DNA of 64,000 nt from an uncultured Collinsella sp. (GTDB lineage Bacteria; Actinomycetota; Coriobacteriia; Coriobacteriales; Coriobacteriaceae). Below, in pieces: positions 34,187-42,618 of the stretch; position 1 is the stretch's first letter; every line of letters begins with the position of its first letter. The DNA lies in the NCBI GenBank assembly GCA_900541025.1, contig UQIL01000004.1, positions 41,960 to 105,959 on the forward strand, written 5' to 3'. The notes beneath the pieces are model-generated. The model did no database searches, had not been told where the DNA came from, and worked only from the letters and a program-made list of their open reading frames with translations. Both the position numbers and the translations under genes were made by a program.

Positions 34187-34771
34187 TTGAGCCTTAAGGT
34201 TTATCGCGGGCGCACGCTTGCCCGCAGTCAGGCGCTGCAGCTGCTGTTCCAGGCCGAGGCCACGGACAGCCCGCTCGAGCGCGTCCTCGAGGGCGATTTC
34301 CTGATCTCGAAGGGTCCCCTCGACCCCTATGCGTTGGAGCTGTGCCGCGGTGCCTACGAGCATATCGACCGCATCGACTGCGCTCTGCGATCCGTTGCCA
34401 AGAACTGGGATCTTATGCGCATGCCCGGCGCCGACCGCAATCTGCTGCGTATCGCTGTTTACGAGATGCGTTTCCTCACCGACGAGGAGGTCTCGGACGC
34501 CATCGTGATCAACGAGGCTGTCGAGCTTGCCAAGGCCTATGGCACCGACCAGTCCGCGTCGTTCGTCAACGGCGTGCTGGGCAAGATCGCTCGCAGCGAG
34601 GAGCTGCCGGGCGAGGGCCTGTACCAGGAGCTGCTGGCCGAAGATCGCGCTCGCGAGGAGGCGCAGGCTGCCGAGGCTGCCGCCAAGGTTGCGGTTGCTC
34701 AGGCTGAGGCTGGCGTGCTGGCCGAGGATGCGGACGCCGCCGAGGCTGACATCGACTCCGTCGAGGAGTAG
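34187..34771 (+). CDS. nusB: Transcription antitermination factor NusB
   Basis: 194 aa. The alpha-helical NusB fold spans residues 1-145 (RTLARSQALQLLFQAEAT; ADRNLLRIAVYEMRFL; VINEAVELAKAYGTDQSASFVNGVLGKI). A ~45-residue Ala/Glu/Val-rich tail follows that standard NusB lacks. Binds boxA RNA with NusE in rRNA antitermination. TTG start at 34187 is chosen because AAGGAG lies 6 nt before it. Confidence 0.93.
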   Translation: MSLKVYRGRTLARSQALQLLFQAEATDSPLERVLEGDFLISKGPLDPYALELCRGAYEHIDRIDCALRSVAKNWDLMRMPGADRNLLRIAVYEMRFLTDEEVSDAIVINEAVELAKAYGTDQSASFVNGVLGKIARSEELPGEGLYQELLAEDRAREEAQAAEAAAKVAVAQAEAGVLAEDADAAEADIDSVEE

Positions 34772-34773
34772 CC

Positions 34774-35013
34774 ATGCCAGAGGGTTCTGTCCGTAACTTT
34801 GATGAGATTTCGGACCGTCTGGATCAGATCATCGCTACCGTTCGCTCCAAGGATACCTCCTTGGAGCGTTCGCTCGATTTGTTTGACGAAGCGATTGAGC
34901 TGGGCTCCCGCGCGGTCGATATGGTCGACAAGTTTGAGTTGACGCCGCGTGAGGCCGACAAGCTCGAGCAGGAATACGATGAGGATGCGGCAAACGAATC
35001 CCAGGATAGCTAG
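34774..35013 (+). CDS. xseB: Exodeoxyribonuclease VII small subunit
   Basis: 79-aa helical XseB (FDEISDRLDQIIATVRSKDTSLERSLDLFDEAIELG). It regulates the large subunit XseA, which degrades ssDNA. In most genomes xseA lies between nusB and xseB; here only 2 bp separate them and no xseA is present, so the partner must be elsewhere. Confidence 0.9.
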   Translation: MPEGSVRNFDEISDRLDQIIATVRSKDTSLERSLDLFDEAIELGSRAVDMVDKFELTPREADKLEQEYDEDAANESQDS

Positions 35014-35039
35014 GCCGCATCTCCGGATACGAATGGTTG

Positions 35040-35852
35040 ATGGCATTCATGAAACGCGTGCGTCTTGATGACGAACTGATTTCACAGGGCATCTGCGCCG
35101 ATCGCGCGGATGCCCTTCGCACTCTTATGGCCGGCTTGGTCTCGAGTGGCGGTGAGCGCTTGACTTCGCCGGGCCTTAAGGTGACCCCGGGCCTGCCGCT
35201 GCACGTGAAGGGGCGCATTCCCTATGTTGGCCGCGGCGGTCTTAAGCTCGAAGGCGCACTTGATGCGTTTGGCATCAATCCGACGGGCCTTGCCTGTCTG
35301 GATGTGGGCTGCTCTACCGGCGGCTTTACCGATTGCCTGCTCAAGCGCGGAGCTGCGACCGTTGTCTCGGTGGACGTGGGTCGCGCCCAGTTCGATTGGT
35401 CGCTGCGCCAAGACGATCGTGTGACGCTCCACGAGCGCACGAATGTGACGCAGTTGCCCGAGCTCGGCTACGGCGGTGCTATCGATCTGGCCGTGTGCGA
35501 TGTATCGTTTACGAGTATCGCGAATATCATCGACGCCGTGCTGGCGTGCCTGAAGCCTTCGGGTTCGTTTTGCACGCTCGTAAAGCCGCAGTTTGAGGCT
35601 CCGGCGGCGCTGGTGGGTGAGGGCGGCATTGTGACCGATCCCGCCGTGCGCCACGATACACTCGTGGCGGCGGTTGAACTCTTTGCTGCCAAGGGCCTGT
35701 TCCCGGTCGATGTCTGCGTGTCGCCCATTCATGGTGCCAAGGGAAACGTTGAGTTTTTCCTGTACGGCACGAGGTTTGCCCCCGGCGAGCGCGCCGACGA
35801 TGAGCTGCAATTCCAGGTATCGGTTATGAGCGAGAAAGCTGCAACGCTATGA
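35040..35852 (+). CDS. tlyA: TlyA family rRNA 2'-O-methyltransferase (hemolysin A-like)
   Basis: 270 aa: N-terminal S4 domain (RLDDELISQGICADRADALR), YVGRGGLKLEGAL, then the FtsJ-like methylase with SAM motif LDVGCSTGGFTDCLL and DLAVCDVSF. TlyA modifies cytidines in 16S and 23S rRNA and confers capreomycin sensitivity in mycobacteria. Start could be ATG 35040 or 35049. Stop overlaps nadK by 4 bp. Confidence 0.92.
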   Translation: MAFMKRVRLDDELISQGICADRADALRTLMAGLVSSGGERLTSPGLKVTPGLPLHVKGRIPYVGRGGLKLEGALDAFGINPTGLACLDVGCSTGGFTDCLLKRGAATVVSVDVGRAQFDWSLRQDDRVTLHERTNVTQLPELGYGGAIDLAVCDVSFTSIANIIDAVLACLKPSGSFCTLVKPQFEAPAALVGEGGIVTDPAVRHDTLVAAVELFAAKGLFPVDVCVSPIHGAKGNVEFFLYGTRFAPGERADDELQFQVSVMSEKAATL

Positions 35853-36709
35853 AGGTCTTTCTGGTTCCCAATTACTACAAGCAAGAGGCGGTCGAGAGCG
35901 GCCTGATGCTCGAGCTTTGGCTGACGCGTCAGGGCTATGAGGTCGCATGGGCTGCCGACCAGCGATCGAAGATTCAAAGCACGCCTGATATTGACGGCTC
36001 CGATCTGGTCATTACGCTCGGCGGCGACGGTACTTTGCTGCGCGCTGCCCGCATCCTCAACCATCGTGAGATTCCTATCCTCGGTCTTTCCTATGGTCAC
36101 CTGGGCTTTCTAACTGCTGCGAGCCCCGAGGAGCGCGACATCCTGCAGGTCGTGAGCGACGCCCTGTCCGGTGAGCTGCACGTGAGCCGTCGCGCCACCA
36201 TCGCCGCGGATATCGTCTCGGTGCGCGATGATGGCACGAAGGACGTTGTGCGCACGTTTGCCCTCAACGATATGGCGCTTACGCGCGGACCCCTGTCCGA
36301 TATGGTCGAGTTTGACATCACCGTTTCCGGCCATCATATCGATCGCTTGCGCGGTGACGGTGTCGTCGTTTCGACGGCGACTGGTTCTACGGGTTACGCG
36401 CTCAGTGCCGGTGGCCCCATCGTGAGCCCCGACTATACGGGCATGGTCTGCGTACCCATTGCGCCGCACACCATTCAGGCCCGTGCCTTCTTGACTTCGC
36501 CGAGTGATGTCGTCGAAATCTTTATGTCTGATGATCGTCCGAGCGTTCCGGCGATTGCTATCGATGGGCAGTTTATTACCTGTGATGGCACCGTTGAGAG
36601 CGTGGCGGTGCGTCGCGGTCCCGGCGATGTGCTGCTGCTGGATTACGGCCCCGAGAGCTTCTATAACTCGGTGAGCCGTGTGTTCTACGGAGTACGCCAT
36701 GATCGATGA
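35849..36709 (+). CDS. nadK: NAD kinase
   Basis: 286 aa with the NadK signature LGGDGTLLRAARI, the substrate loop ALNDMALTRG and the GDGVVVSTATGSTGYALSAGG region. Phosphorylates NAD to NADP. The tlyA-nadK-recN order is conserved in actinobacteria and Firmicutes. Overlaps both neighbours. Confidence 0.96.
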   Translation: MKVFLVPNYYKQEAVESGLMLELWLTRQGYEVAWAADQRSKIQSTPDIDGSDLVITLGGDGTLLRAARILNHREIPILGLSYGHLGFLTAASPEERDILQVVSDALSGELHVSRRATIAADIVSVRDDGTKDVVRTFALNDMALTRGPLSDMVEFDITVSGHHIDRLRGDGVVVSTATGSTGYALSAGGPIVSPDYTGMVCVPIAPHTIQARAFLTSPSDVVEIFMSDDRPSVPAIAIDGQFITCDGTVESVAVRRGPGDVLLLDYGPESFYNSVSRVFYGVRHDR

Positions 36710-38327
36710 GCTGCAGGTTTCTAACATCGCGCTCATTCGCGAGGCGACGTTGGTTCCGAGTGCGGGTCTAACGGTTCTGACCGGCGAGACCGGTGCCGGT
36801 AAGACCGCGCTGCTCTCGGCGCTCAAGCTCATTTTGGGCGAGCGCGCCGATTCGTCGACGGTTCGCGAGGGCGAGGCGCTTGCCAGCGTCGAGGCGCGCC
36901 TGTTTGACGGCCCGCACGACACGGAGGGCTTCACCGTGCAGCGCAGCCTTTCTGCCGAGGGCCGCAGCCGCGTAAAAATTGACGGCCGCATTGCCAGCGT
37001 GCGCGAGCTTTCGGAGCGCGTCGGCGTGATGATGGATCTATGTGGCCAGCATGAACATCAGCGCCTGCTCGACCCGGCGCACCATGTTGCCATGGTCGAT
37101 GCTTGGGCTGGGCGCGCGGCGCTTGAGGCGCTCGAGAAGTATCGCACCTGCTTTAAGGCTTCGCGTGCCGCCGCCAAGGAGCTTCGCCGTGTGGAGGAAG
37201 CCTCACGCGCGCAGGGGAGTCGCGTCGAGGAAGCGCGTTTTGCCCTTGAGCGTATCGCCGAGGTCGATCCCAAGCCAGGCGAGTACGAGGAACTCGAGGA
37301 GCTGCTGCCGCGCTCGGAGCACGCCGAGGTCTTGGTTGCGACGGCCAACGAGGCCCATGCATCGCTTGCTGCCGAAGGGGGAGCGCTCGATGCCGTGAAT
37401 GGCGCCGTGGCCGAGCTTTCACGCATGGCTGCCGTCGATCGCAAGCTGGGCGACATCGCCGACGCACTTTCGGACGCCTGCATCTCACTCGAGGATTGCG
37501 CCAACGAGCTGCGTGCCTATCGCGATGGCGTTGCGTTTGAGCCTCGTGAGCTCGCTCGCATGCGCGAGCGGTATTCCGACCTCAAGGGACTTCTGAGGCA
37601 GTGGGGTCCCACCATGGACGACGTGTTTTCCATGCGCGATCGCTCGCAAGAGCTGTTGTCGCTGGTAGACGATGGTGATGATCAGATCAAGAAGGCTCGC
37701 GAGGCACTCGGGAGCGCTGAACGCGAGCTCTTTGCTGCCGCCAAGGCACTTAAGCGCGCGCGGAACACCGCTGCCCCGCGCTTTTGTCACGAGGTTGGCC
37801 GTCAGATGGCGCGCCTGGAGATGGGCGGCGCCGAGCTCGTCTGGGAGTCGCGCGATCTTCCGCGTGCCGAATGGACTCCGGCGGGTCCTTCGAGCTATGA
37901 GCTGCTATATCGCAGCGGTGCCGGGCTGACGCCGCGCCCCCTGCGCCGCATTGCGTCGGGCGGTGAGTTGAGCCGCGTGATGCTGGCGAGCAAGGTCGTC
38001 CTCGGTAATGCGGACGGCGTCGACACGTTGGTATTTGACGAGGTTGATGCCGGCGTCGGCGGCTCTACTGCACGTGCTCTTGCTGGTGTGCTGGCCGATC
38101 TTGCCGCCACGCATCAGGTCATTGTCGTAACCCACCTGGCGCAGGTCGCCGTCATGGCCGACAAGCATTACGTAGTCAGTAAAGAGCCCGGCGACGTTCC
38201 CCAAACGCATTTGGATGAGGTGGCTGGGGACGCTCGTACCGCAGAGATCGCTCGCATGCTGAGTGGCGATCAGTCGGCGGCAAGCCTGGCGCACGCCAGG
38301 CAGATGCTGGAAGAAGCGCGTGCTTAG
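36699..38327 (+). CDS. recN: DNA repair protein RecN
   Basis: 542-aa SMC-like ATPase for double-strand-break repair: P-loop GETGAGKT (29-36), a central coiled coil (about 150-380, many A/E/R heptads), and C-terminal ASGGELSRVMLASKVV signature with DEVDAGVGGSTA Walker B. Starts at ATG 36699 inside nadK. Ends the efp-recN operon. Confidence 0.96.
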   Translation: MIDELQVSNIALIREATLVPSAGLTVLTGETGAGKTALLSALKLILGERADSSTVREGEALASVEARLFDGPHDTEGFTVQRSLSAEGRSRVKIDGRIASVRELSERVGVMMDLCGQHEHQRLLDPAHHVAMVDAWAGRAALEALEKYRTCFKASRAAAKELRRVEEASRAQGSRVEEARFALERIAEVDPKPGEYEELEELLPRSEHAEVLVATANEAHASLAAEGGALDAVNGAVAELSRMAAVDRKLGDIADALSDACISLEDCANELRAYRDGVAFEPRELARMRERYSDLKGLLRQWGPTMDDVFSMRDRSQELLSLVDDGDDQIKKAREALGSAERELFAAAKALKRARNTAAPRFCHEVGRQMARLEMGGAELVWESRDLPRAEWTPAGPSSYELLYRSGAGLTPRPLRRIASGGELSRVMLASKVVLGNADGVDTLVFDEVDAGVGGSTARALAGVLADLAATHQVIVVTHLAQVAVMADKHYVVSKEPGDVPQTHLDEVAGDARTAEIARMLSGDQSAASLAHARQMLEEARA

Positions 38328-38363
38328 ACCGAGCCGCCACATGCATGTCCGACCCGGAAGCCA

Positions 38364-38515
38364 CGAAACCGGCCCATCTACTACGTTTAATAGGCTATCG
38401 GCTACCACGCCAAGAATTGCAAAAAGAAAACCGCAGGTAGAACGCCTGCGGTTTTTTCTATTTTCGGCATGTGGTTGGGCCATACGGATAAAACGTAGTA
38501 GATAAGCCGGTTTCG
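38364..38515. repeat. 25-bp inverted repeats flanking a terminator
   Basis: Left arm 38364-38388 (CGAAACCGGCCCATCTACTA...) and right arm 38491-38515 match in 23 of 25 positions as an inverted pair about 100 bp apart. They enclose a separate terminator. Together with the two other repeat types in the window this looks like a Collinsella-type dispersed extragenic element; only one copy lies here. Confidence 0.65.
38427..38457. terminator. Bidirectional terminator between recN and rpiR
   Basis: AAAACCGCAGG / CCTGCGGTTTTTT stem of 11 bp with A-rich left and T-rich right flanks; serves convergent recN and the leftward rpiR-type gene. Confidence 0.88.
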
Positions 38516-38548
38516 CGGCGAATGGCGTTTGCCGGCTCCCCAAAATGT

Positions 38549-39406
38549 CTACTCCACGACCTTATCCGGCTGGATGAGCTCCTCGTAGTAGCTGATATGT
38601 TCGCGAGCGTCTTCAATCTCGGGCAGCAGGAAGTTGTAGATGACTTCGATGATCATCGTGGCACTGATCTTAGAGAACGCAAAGTCGCCTGTCGTCAGCA
38701 GCGCTTCGTGGTTGACGGTATTAAAAGTGTAGTCTGCCAGACGCGCGAGCGGGGATTTGCTGTCGCTGCTGATGACGACTACGGTTGCGCCACAGTTGCG
38801 AGCCGCTTTTGCCATGCGATTCAGTCGGCGCGATTTGCCGGAGTTTGAGATTAGCACGATGACGTCACCCGGGCGCAACGTGAGCGCAAAGCCGATTGAT
38901 GTCTCGCTAATGGTGCTCGCCATGCAGCGCAGGCCCAGCTGCGAAAACTTAAACGTCGCATCGAGCGCGACCGCGTTCGTATTGCCCACAGCTGCAAACT
39001 CAATAACCCCTGCATGCTTAAGGGCATGCACAACAGCCGCCAGCGTATCGTGGTCGATCCCGTCGATGGTCGCATTAAGCTCGCTCACCTTGGCAGCCAG
39101 GATGTTCTTAAGGCTCTGCTCCATGTTGTCGAGCGAGACCTCGTCGGTCAGGCCCTCGTTGCGCTGACTCTCTAAGTCGCGCGCCAACGAAAATTGAAAG
39201 CTGCGGAAGCTGCCAAAGCCCAGCTTGCGGCAGAAGCGCGAAACGGTCGCCTCGGACGTGGCGGCGGCGCGCGAGAGCTGAGCCGCCGTGAGGCGTGGCG
39301 CCTCGGACTGGTGCTCCAATATATAGTCGACAATGCGCTGCTCGGACTCGCTGTATCCCTGATGGGTACTAATGAGGGAAAGTGCGCTCTTGCTACTATC
39401 GGTCAT
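38549..39406 (-). CDS. MurR/RpiR family transcriptional regulator
   Basis: 285 aa: N-terminal HTH_6 domain (LTAAQLSRAAATSEATVSRFCRKLGFGSFRSFQ) and C-terminal SIS sugar-phosphate-binding domain (AAVGNTNAVALDATFKF, VIVLISNSGKSRRLNRMAKAA). AGGAG precedes ATG 39406. Divergent from the fructose PTS gene, so fructose-1-phosphate or a related sugar phosphate is a likely effector. Candidate sites are described at 39514 and 45488. Confidence 0.9.
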   Translation of the reverse strand: MTDSSKSALSLISTHQGYSESEQRIVDYILEHQSEAPRLTAAQLSRAAATSEATVSRFCRKLGFGSFRSFQFSLARDLESQRNEGLTDEVSLDNMEQSLKNILAAKVSELNATIDGIDHDTLAAVVHALKHAGVIEFAAVGNTNAVALDATFKFSQLGLRCMASTISETSIGFALTLRPGDVIVLISNSGKSRRLNRMAKAARNCGATVVVISSDSKSPLARLADYTFNTVNHEALLTTGDFAFSKISATMIIEVIYNFLLPEIEDAREHISYYEELIQPDKVVE

Positions 39407-39513
39407 GGATGGCTCCTGGTTGGCATGAAAATCGGACTCGTTTTGTAATGTCATAGTATAGGGGGATTTTCAATTACAAGATACACCTTGCCGTTTCAAG
39501 TGTTGATGGTAAA

Positions 39514-39542
39514 CTTTCACTTACCGTTTACGGTTATGAAAG
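39514..39542 (+). promoter_or_regulatory. CTTTCA-N17-TGAAAG inverted repeat (candidate RpiR site) before fruA
   Basis: Half-sites CTTTCA (39514-39519) and TGAAAG (39537-39542), 17-bp spacer, in the rpiR-fruA divergent region. The spacer contains a second palindrome, ACCGT-TT-ACGGT. The same half-sites with N16 occur before the second fruK gene at 45488. The rest of the leader (39620-39665) contains two small GC-rich hairpins. Confidence 0.5.
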
Positions 39543-39678
39543 AACCTTTCACCGGAGAATTGCGCCTTGTCTCTTCTCACGCGGACGGTAGGTTGGTATC
39601 TTTCAGTTGTGGAAAAGCGCGCAAGGACGCGCGTGTAGGGGAGCGCCTGCGGGCGCAAAACTTAAAAAGGAGGGACAC

Positions 39679-41688
39679 ATGGCTAAGTTTGACATCATCG
39701 CCGCCACCGGTTGCCCGACCGGCATTGCGCACACCTTCATGGCGAAGGAGGCGCTGGAGAAGGCAGCTGCCGAGCGCGGTCTGACCATTAAGGTCGAAAC
39801 CCATGGCCAGGTCGGTGTCGAGAACGAACTCACCAAGAGCGAGATCGCTGGTGCCAAGGCCGTCGTCGTCGCGGCCGATAAGGATGTCCAGGCGGAGCGT
39901 TTCGCCGGCAAGCGCATGGTTTCCGTTGGTGTTTCCAAAGCCCTGTCCGTCGAGGCCGCCGGTAAGCTGATCGACCGCGCGCTCGCCGCCAAGGGTGACG
40001 ACTCGGTTGCGGCTGCTGCCGATGTCGAGGATGAGGTCGAGGAGAAGGAGTCCATCGGCCACATCATCTACAAGCACCTCATGAACGGCGTCAGCCACAT
40101 GCTGGTCTTCGTCGTCGCTGGTGGTGTCCTGACCGCCGTCTCGTTCCTGTGGGGCATCACGTCCTTCGATTCGACGGCGTCTGACTACAACAGCTTTGCC
40201 GCTATGCTCAAGATCATCGGCGGCATCGCCATGAACCTCATGGTTCCCGTGCTTTCCGCCTACATCGCCGAGTCCATCGGCAAGCGCCCGGCGCTCGTCC
40301 CCGGTTTTGTTGCCGGTATGATCGCCATCCAGGGCCTGCCCGTTAACGCCGAGACCGGCATGATCGACGCCGGCGGCGCCGGCGTGGGCTTCGGCTTCCT
40401 GGGCGGCATCGTCGGCGGTTTCCTCGCTGGCTATGTCATCTTGCTGCTCGAGAAGGTCTTCTCCAAGCTGCCCAAGAATCTGGACGGCCTCAAGGCTATC
40501 TTTCTGTACCCGCTGTTCTCGACTGCTATCGTCGGCCTGGTCATGCTCGGCATCTCCGGCCCCATGGCTGCCATCAACACCGCCATGATGGACTTCCTCA
40601 AGGGTCTGTCTGCCTCTGGCGCCATTGTTCTGGGCCTTGCCATCGGCTGCATGTGCGCCGTTGACATGGGCGGCCCGGTCAACAAGGCTGCTTACGTCAC
40701 CGGTACCGCTATGCTCACCGAGGCCCTGGCCGCCGGTGTCGGCACCGACACCTACAACTTCGGCACCAACTTCATGGCTGCCGTCTCCGCAGCTTGCATC
40801 GTTCCGCCGCTGATCACCACCTTCGCCGTCGTTGTCGGCAAGAAGTACTTCAGCCAGGAGGATCACGACGCCGGTATCGTCAACCTCATCCTTGGTTGCA
40901 CCCACATCACCGAGGGCGCCATTCCGTTCATGACCAAGAACATCTGGCCCGTCATGCCCATCATGATGCTCGGTTCCTCTATCGCCTCGATCCTGACCAT
41001 TATGTTTAACGTTCACGATCCGGCGCCTCATGGTGGCTTCCTGGTCCTGCCCGTTGTCGAGAATGGTCCGCTGTGGGTCCTCGCGATCCTCATCGGCTCT
41101 GTGGTCGGTGGCATCCTGTTCGTGGCCTTCAAGAAGTACGACTTCGAGAAGAACCAGAAGGCAGCTCCCGCCGCCGCTGCTCAGCCGGTCGAGGCCCCCA
41201 AGGCCGCTGCCGTCGAGGCCCCCAAGGCCGAGGCTGCCGACTTCGTGAAGGTCGAGAACGTCTTTGTCGCCGAGGACTTCGCTTCTCGTGACGAGGCTCT
41301 GAGCTTTGTCTCCAACCAGGCCGTCAAGGCCGGTGTCGCGAGCGACGCCGATGCCGTGATGAACGCCTTCCTGGCCCGCGAGGCCGAGGGTACCACGGGC
41401 ATGATGGAGGGCTTCGCCATTCCGCATGCCAAGTCCGATGCCATTACCGAGGCCGCCGTTATCGTCGTCAAGGACGACTCCGGCGTCACCGGTTGGGACA
41501 CCATGGACGGCGCTCCCGTCAACGTGGCTATCGCCCTGCTCATCCCCGGTGCCCAGGCTGGCACCACGCATCTCAAGATTCTGTCCAAGGTCGCCGAGGC
41601 GCTCATGGACGAGGACTTCCGTGCCACCGTCAAGGGTTCCGCCAACGCCGCCGAGATCGCCAAGACGATCAACGCCCGTCTGGTCTAA
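39679..41688 (+). CDS. fruA: Fructose-specific PTS enzyme IIBCA
   Basis: 669-aa fused permease in the order IIB-IIC-IIA. IIB: ATGCPTGIAHTFMA with phospho-Cys12. IIC: about residues 130-500, nine or so helices (GVSHMLVFVVAGGVLTAV; CMCAVDMGGPVNKAAYV). An Ala/Pro/Glu linker, then IIA with phospho-His583 in FAIPHAKSD. Imports fructose as fructose-1-phosphate using phosphate from HPr (42.2 kb). AGGAGGG precedes ATG. A terminator follows. Confidence 0.95.
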   Translation: MAKFDIIAATGCPTGIAHTFMAKEALEKAAAERGLTIKVETHGQVGVENELTKSEIAGAKAVVVAADKDVQAERFAGKRMVSVGVSKALSVEAAGKLIDRALAAKGDDSVAAAADVEDEVEEKESIGHIIYKHLMNGVSHMLVFVVAGGVLTAVSFLWGITSFDSTASDYNSFAAMLKIIGGIAMNLMVPVLSAYIAESIGKRPALVPGFVAGMIAIQGLPVNAETGMIDAGGAGVGFGFLGGIVGGFLAGYVILLLEKVFSKLPKNLDGLKAIFLYPLFSTAIVGLVMLGISGPMAAINTAMMDFLKGLSASGAIVLGLAIGCMCAVDMGGPVNKAAYVTGTAMLTEALAAGVGTDTYNFGTNFMAAVSAACIVPPLITTFAVVVGKKYFSQEDHDAGIVNLILGCTHITEGAIPFMTKNIWPVMPIMMLGSSIASILTIMFNVHDPAPHGGFLVLPVVENGPLWVLAILIGSVVGGILFVAFKKYDFEKNQKAAPAAAAQPVEAPKAAAVEAPKAEAADFVKVENVFVAEDFASRDEALSFVSNQAVKAGVASDADAVMNAFLAREAEGTTGMMEGFAIPHAKSDAITEAAVIVVKDDSGVTGWDTMDGAPVNVAIALLIPGAQAGTTHLKILSKVAEALMDEDFRATVKGSANAAEIAKTINARLV

Positions 41689-41725
41689 TTCCGCGGTACG
41701 CGAATAACATCGCCCCCCTGTATAT

Positions 41726-41761
41726 AGGGCGGAGTCCCTCCCCAGGGTCTCCGCCCTTTTT
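41726..41761 (+). terminator. Terminator after fruA
   Basis: AGGGCGGAG / CTCCGCCCT with an inner CCC/GGG pair and T5: strong intrinsic terminator, so ptsH needs its own promoter. Confidence 0.88.
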
Positions 41762-41772
41762 ACATCCCTCCC

Positions 41773-41845
41773 ATAAGTTGCGGTGAAATAGGGACTGTTT
41801 ATACGATTCAACCCCAAATTCAGTCTCTATTTCATCGCAACTTAT
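41773..41845. repeat. Dispersed palindromic repeat, copy 2 (AAGTTGCGGTGAAATAG type)
   Basis: Arms 41773-41797 and 41821-41845 form an almost perfect 25-bp inverted repeat (ATAAGTTGCGGTGAAATAGG / CTATTTCATCGCAACTTAT). Shares its first 19 nt with the element at 7577-7653 but has a different loop. Confidence 0.82.
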
Positions 41846-41875
41846 AAAAGGGCATAGAGAGGGCTGCCTATCGAG

Positions 41876-42105
41876 TCTTTGTCGCGAACAGGTCATCAGC
41901 CAGAATTCCGTTCGCACGATATTACTCTGGACCGACCGAGTTTCCGCAGCTTGCTTGCCGGGCGGGGCGATTAAGTTTGTCGCGAGTTCCGCACGCAAAG
42001 GAAAGCACTTAATGTGCTTTCCGTCTTGCGCAGGACTGTAGAGCAGGAAATCTCACAGGCCGCGCACGGGCCCCTGTGGGCGAGCAAGCGGACGACAAAC
42101 ACATC
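41876..42105. other. Structured non-coding block upstream of ptsH
   Basis: No convincing gene on either strand over ~380 bp (41846-42227). Instead several hairpins: GCGAAC/GTTCGC (41884-41915), a perfect GGAAAGCAC-ttaat-GTGCTTTCC (42000-42022) extended by CGCAA/TTGCG, and CACAGG/CCTGTG (42054-42078). The outermost TTTGTCG (about 41878) and CGACAAA (about 42093) are complementary, so the whole block could close into one fold. May be a small RNA or an old leader; no known RNA family is recognised. Confidence 0.35.
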
Positions 42106-42130
42106 TGTCCAATAATTCGTCTGAAACATA

Positions 42131-42159
42131 ATGAAAAACCGTTTGATGTGAGTTAATAT
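42131..42159 (+). promoter_or_regulatory. ptsH promoter
   Basis: ATGAAA (42131-42136), 17-bp spacer, TAATAT (42154-42159). The ~60-nt leader holds a hairpin CCTG.CA / TG.CAGG near 42182-42203 before AAAAAAGGAG. Confidence 0.55.
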
Positions 42160-42227
42160 AAACAACGTCGTGAATCTGACTCCTGCCACATGCATGACAG
42201 GGGTTAAACACAAAAAAGGAGTCAACT

Positions 42228-42491
42228 ATGGTTTCTGAGAAGGCTACCCTCGTTAATCCTCAGGGTCTGCACATGCGTCCGGCTGGTCTGTTCGCCTCCA
42301 CCATGGGCAAGTACGCCTGTGACGTGACGGTCGTCACCCCCGAGAAGGAGGTCAACGGCAAGTCCCCGATGGCCCTCATGGCTGCTGGTATCCCCTGCGG
42401 TACCGAGGTCGAGGTCAAGTGCGACGGCGCCGACGAGGCCGAGGCTCTGGCTGCTGCCATCGAGCTCATCAAGAGCGGTCTTGGCGAGTAG
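42228..42491 (+). CDS. ptsH: PTS phosphocarrier protein HPr
   Basis: 87 aa with phospho-His15 in NPQGLHMRPAG and the regulatory Ser46 region GKSPMALMAAG (HPr kinase site in low-GC Gram-positives; whether such a kinase exists here cannot be seen). Met replaces the more usual Ala/Thr after His15. Relays phosphate from EI (next gene) to FruA. Site AAAGGAG before the ATG; terminator after it. Confidence 0.96.
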   Translation: MVSEKATLVNPQGLHMRPAGLFASTMGKYACDVTVVTPEKEVNGKSPMALMAAGIPCGTEVEVKCDGADEAEALAAAIELIKSGLGE

Positions 42492-42536
42492 AACTCAAAC
42501 GGGTCGCATGTTGAACAACTAAGTTCATATTTGGGG

Positions 42537-42572
42537 GCGCAGTGACCTGTTGTAAGGTAACTGCGCTCTTTT
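42537..42572 (+). terminator. Terminator/attenuator between ptsH and ptsI
   Basis: GCGCAGT.ACCT / AGGT.ACTGCGC stem with a 6-nt loop and TCTTTT. Partial read-through could set the usual excess of HPr over enzyme I. Confidence 0.75.
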
Positions 42573-42618
42573 GTCATGGATATGGCAAAACGCTTTATCA
42601 CATGACACGGAGAGAGGA

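Noticed and set aside
39577..41817. 746-aa antisense open frame over fruA
   Set aside because: Same artefact of GC-biased codons; low-complexity Gly/Asp/His content with no family features.
41876..42105. Assignment of this block as 6S RNA, RNase P RNA, tmRNA or SRP RNA
   Set aside because: None of the conserved sequence marks I know for these RNAs is present, so only a generic structured block is reported.
41971..42225. 84-aa minus-strand frame beside ptsH
   Set aside because: Starts on the ribosome site of ptsH, has no ribosome site of its own and no pattern; treated as non-coding.
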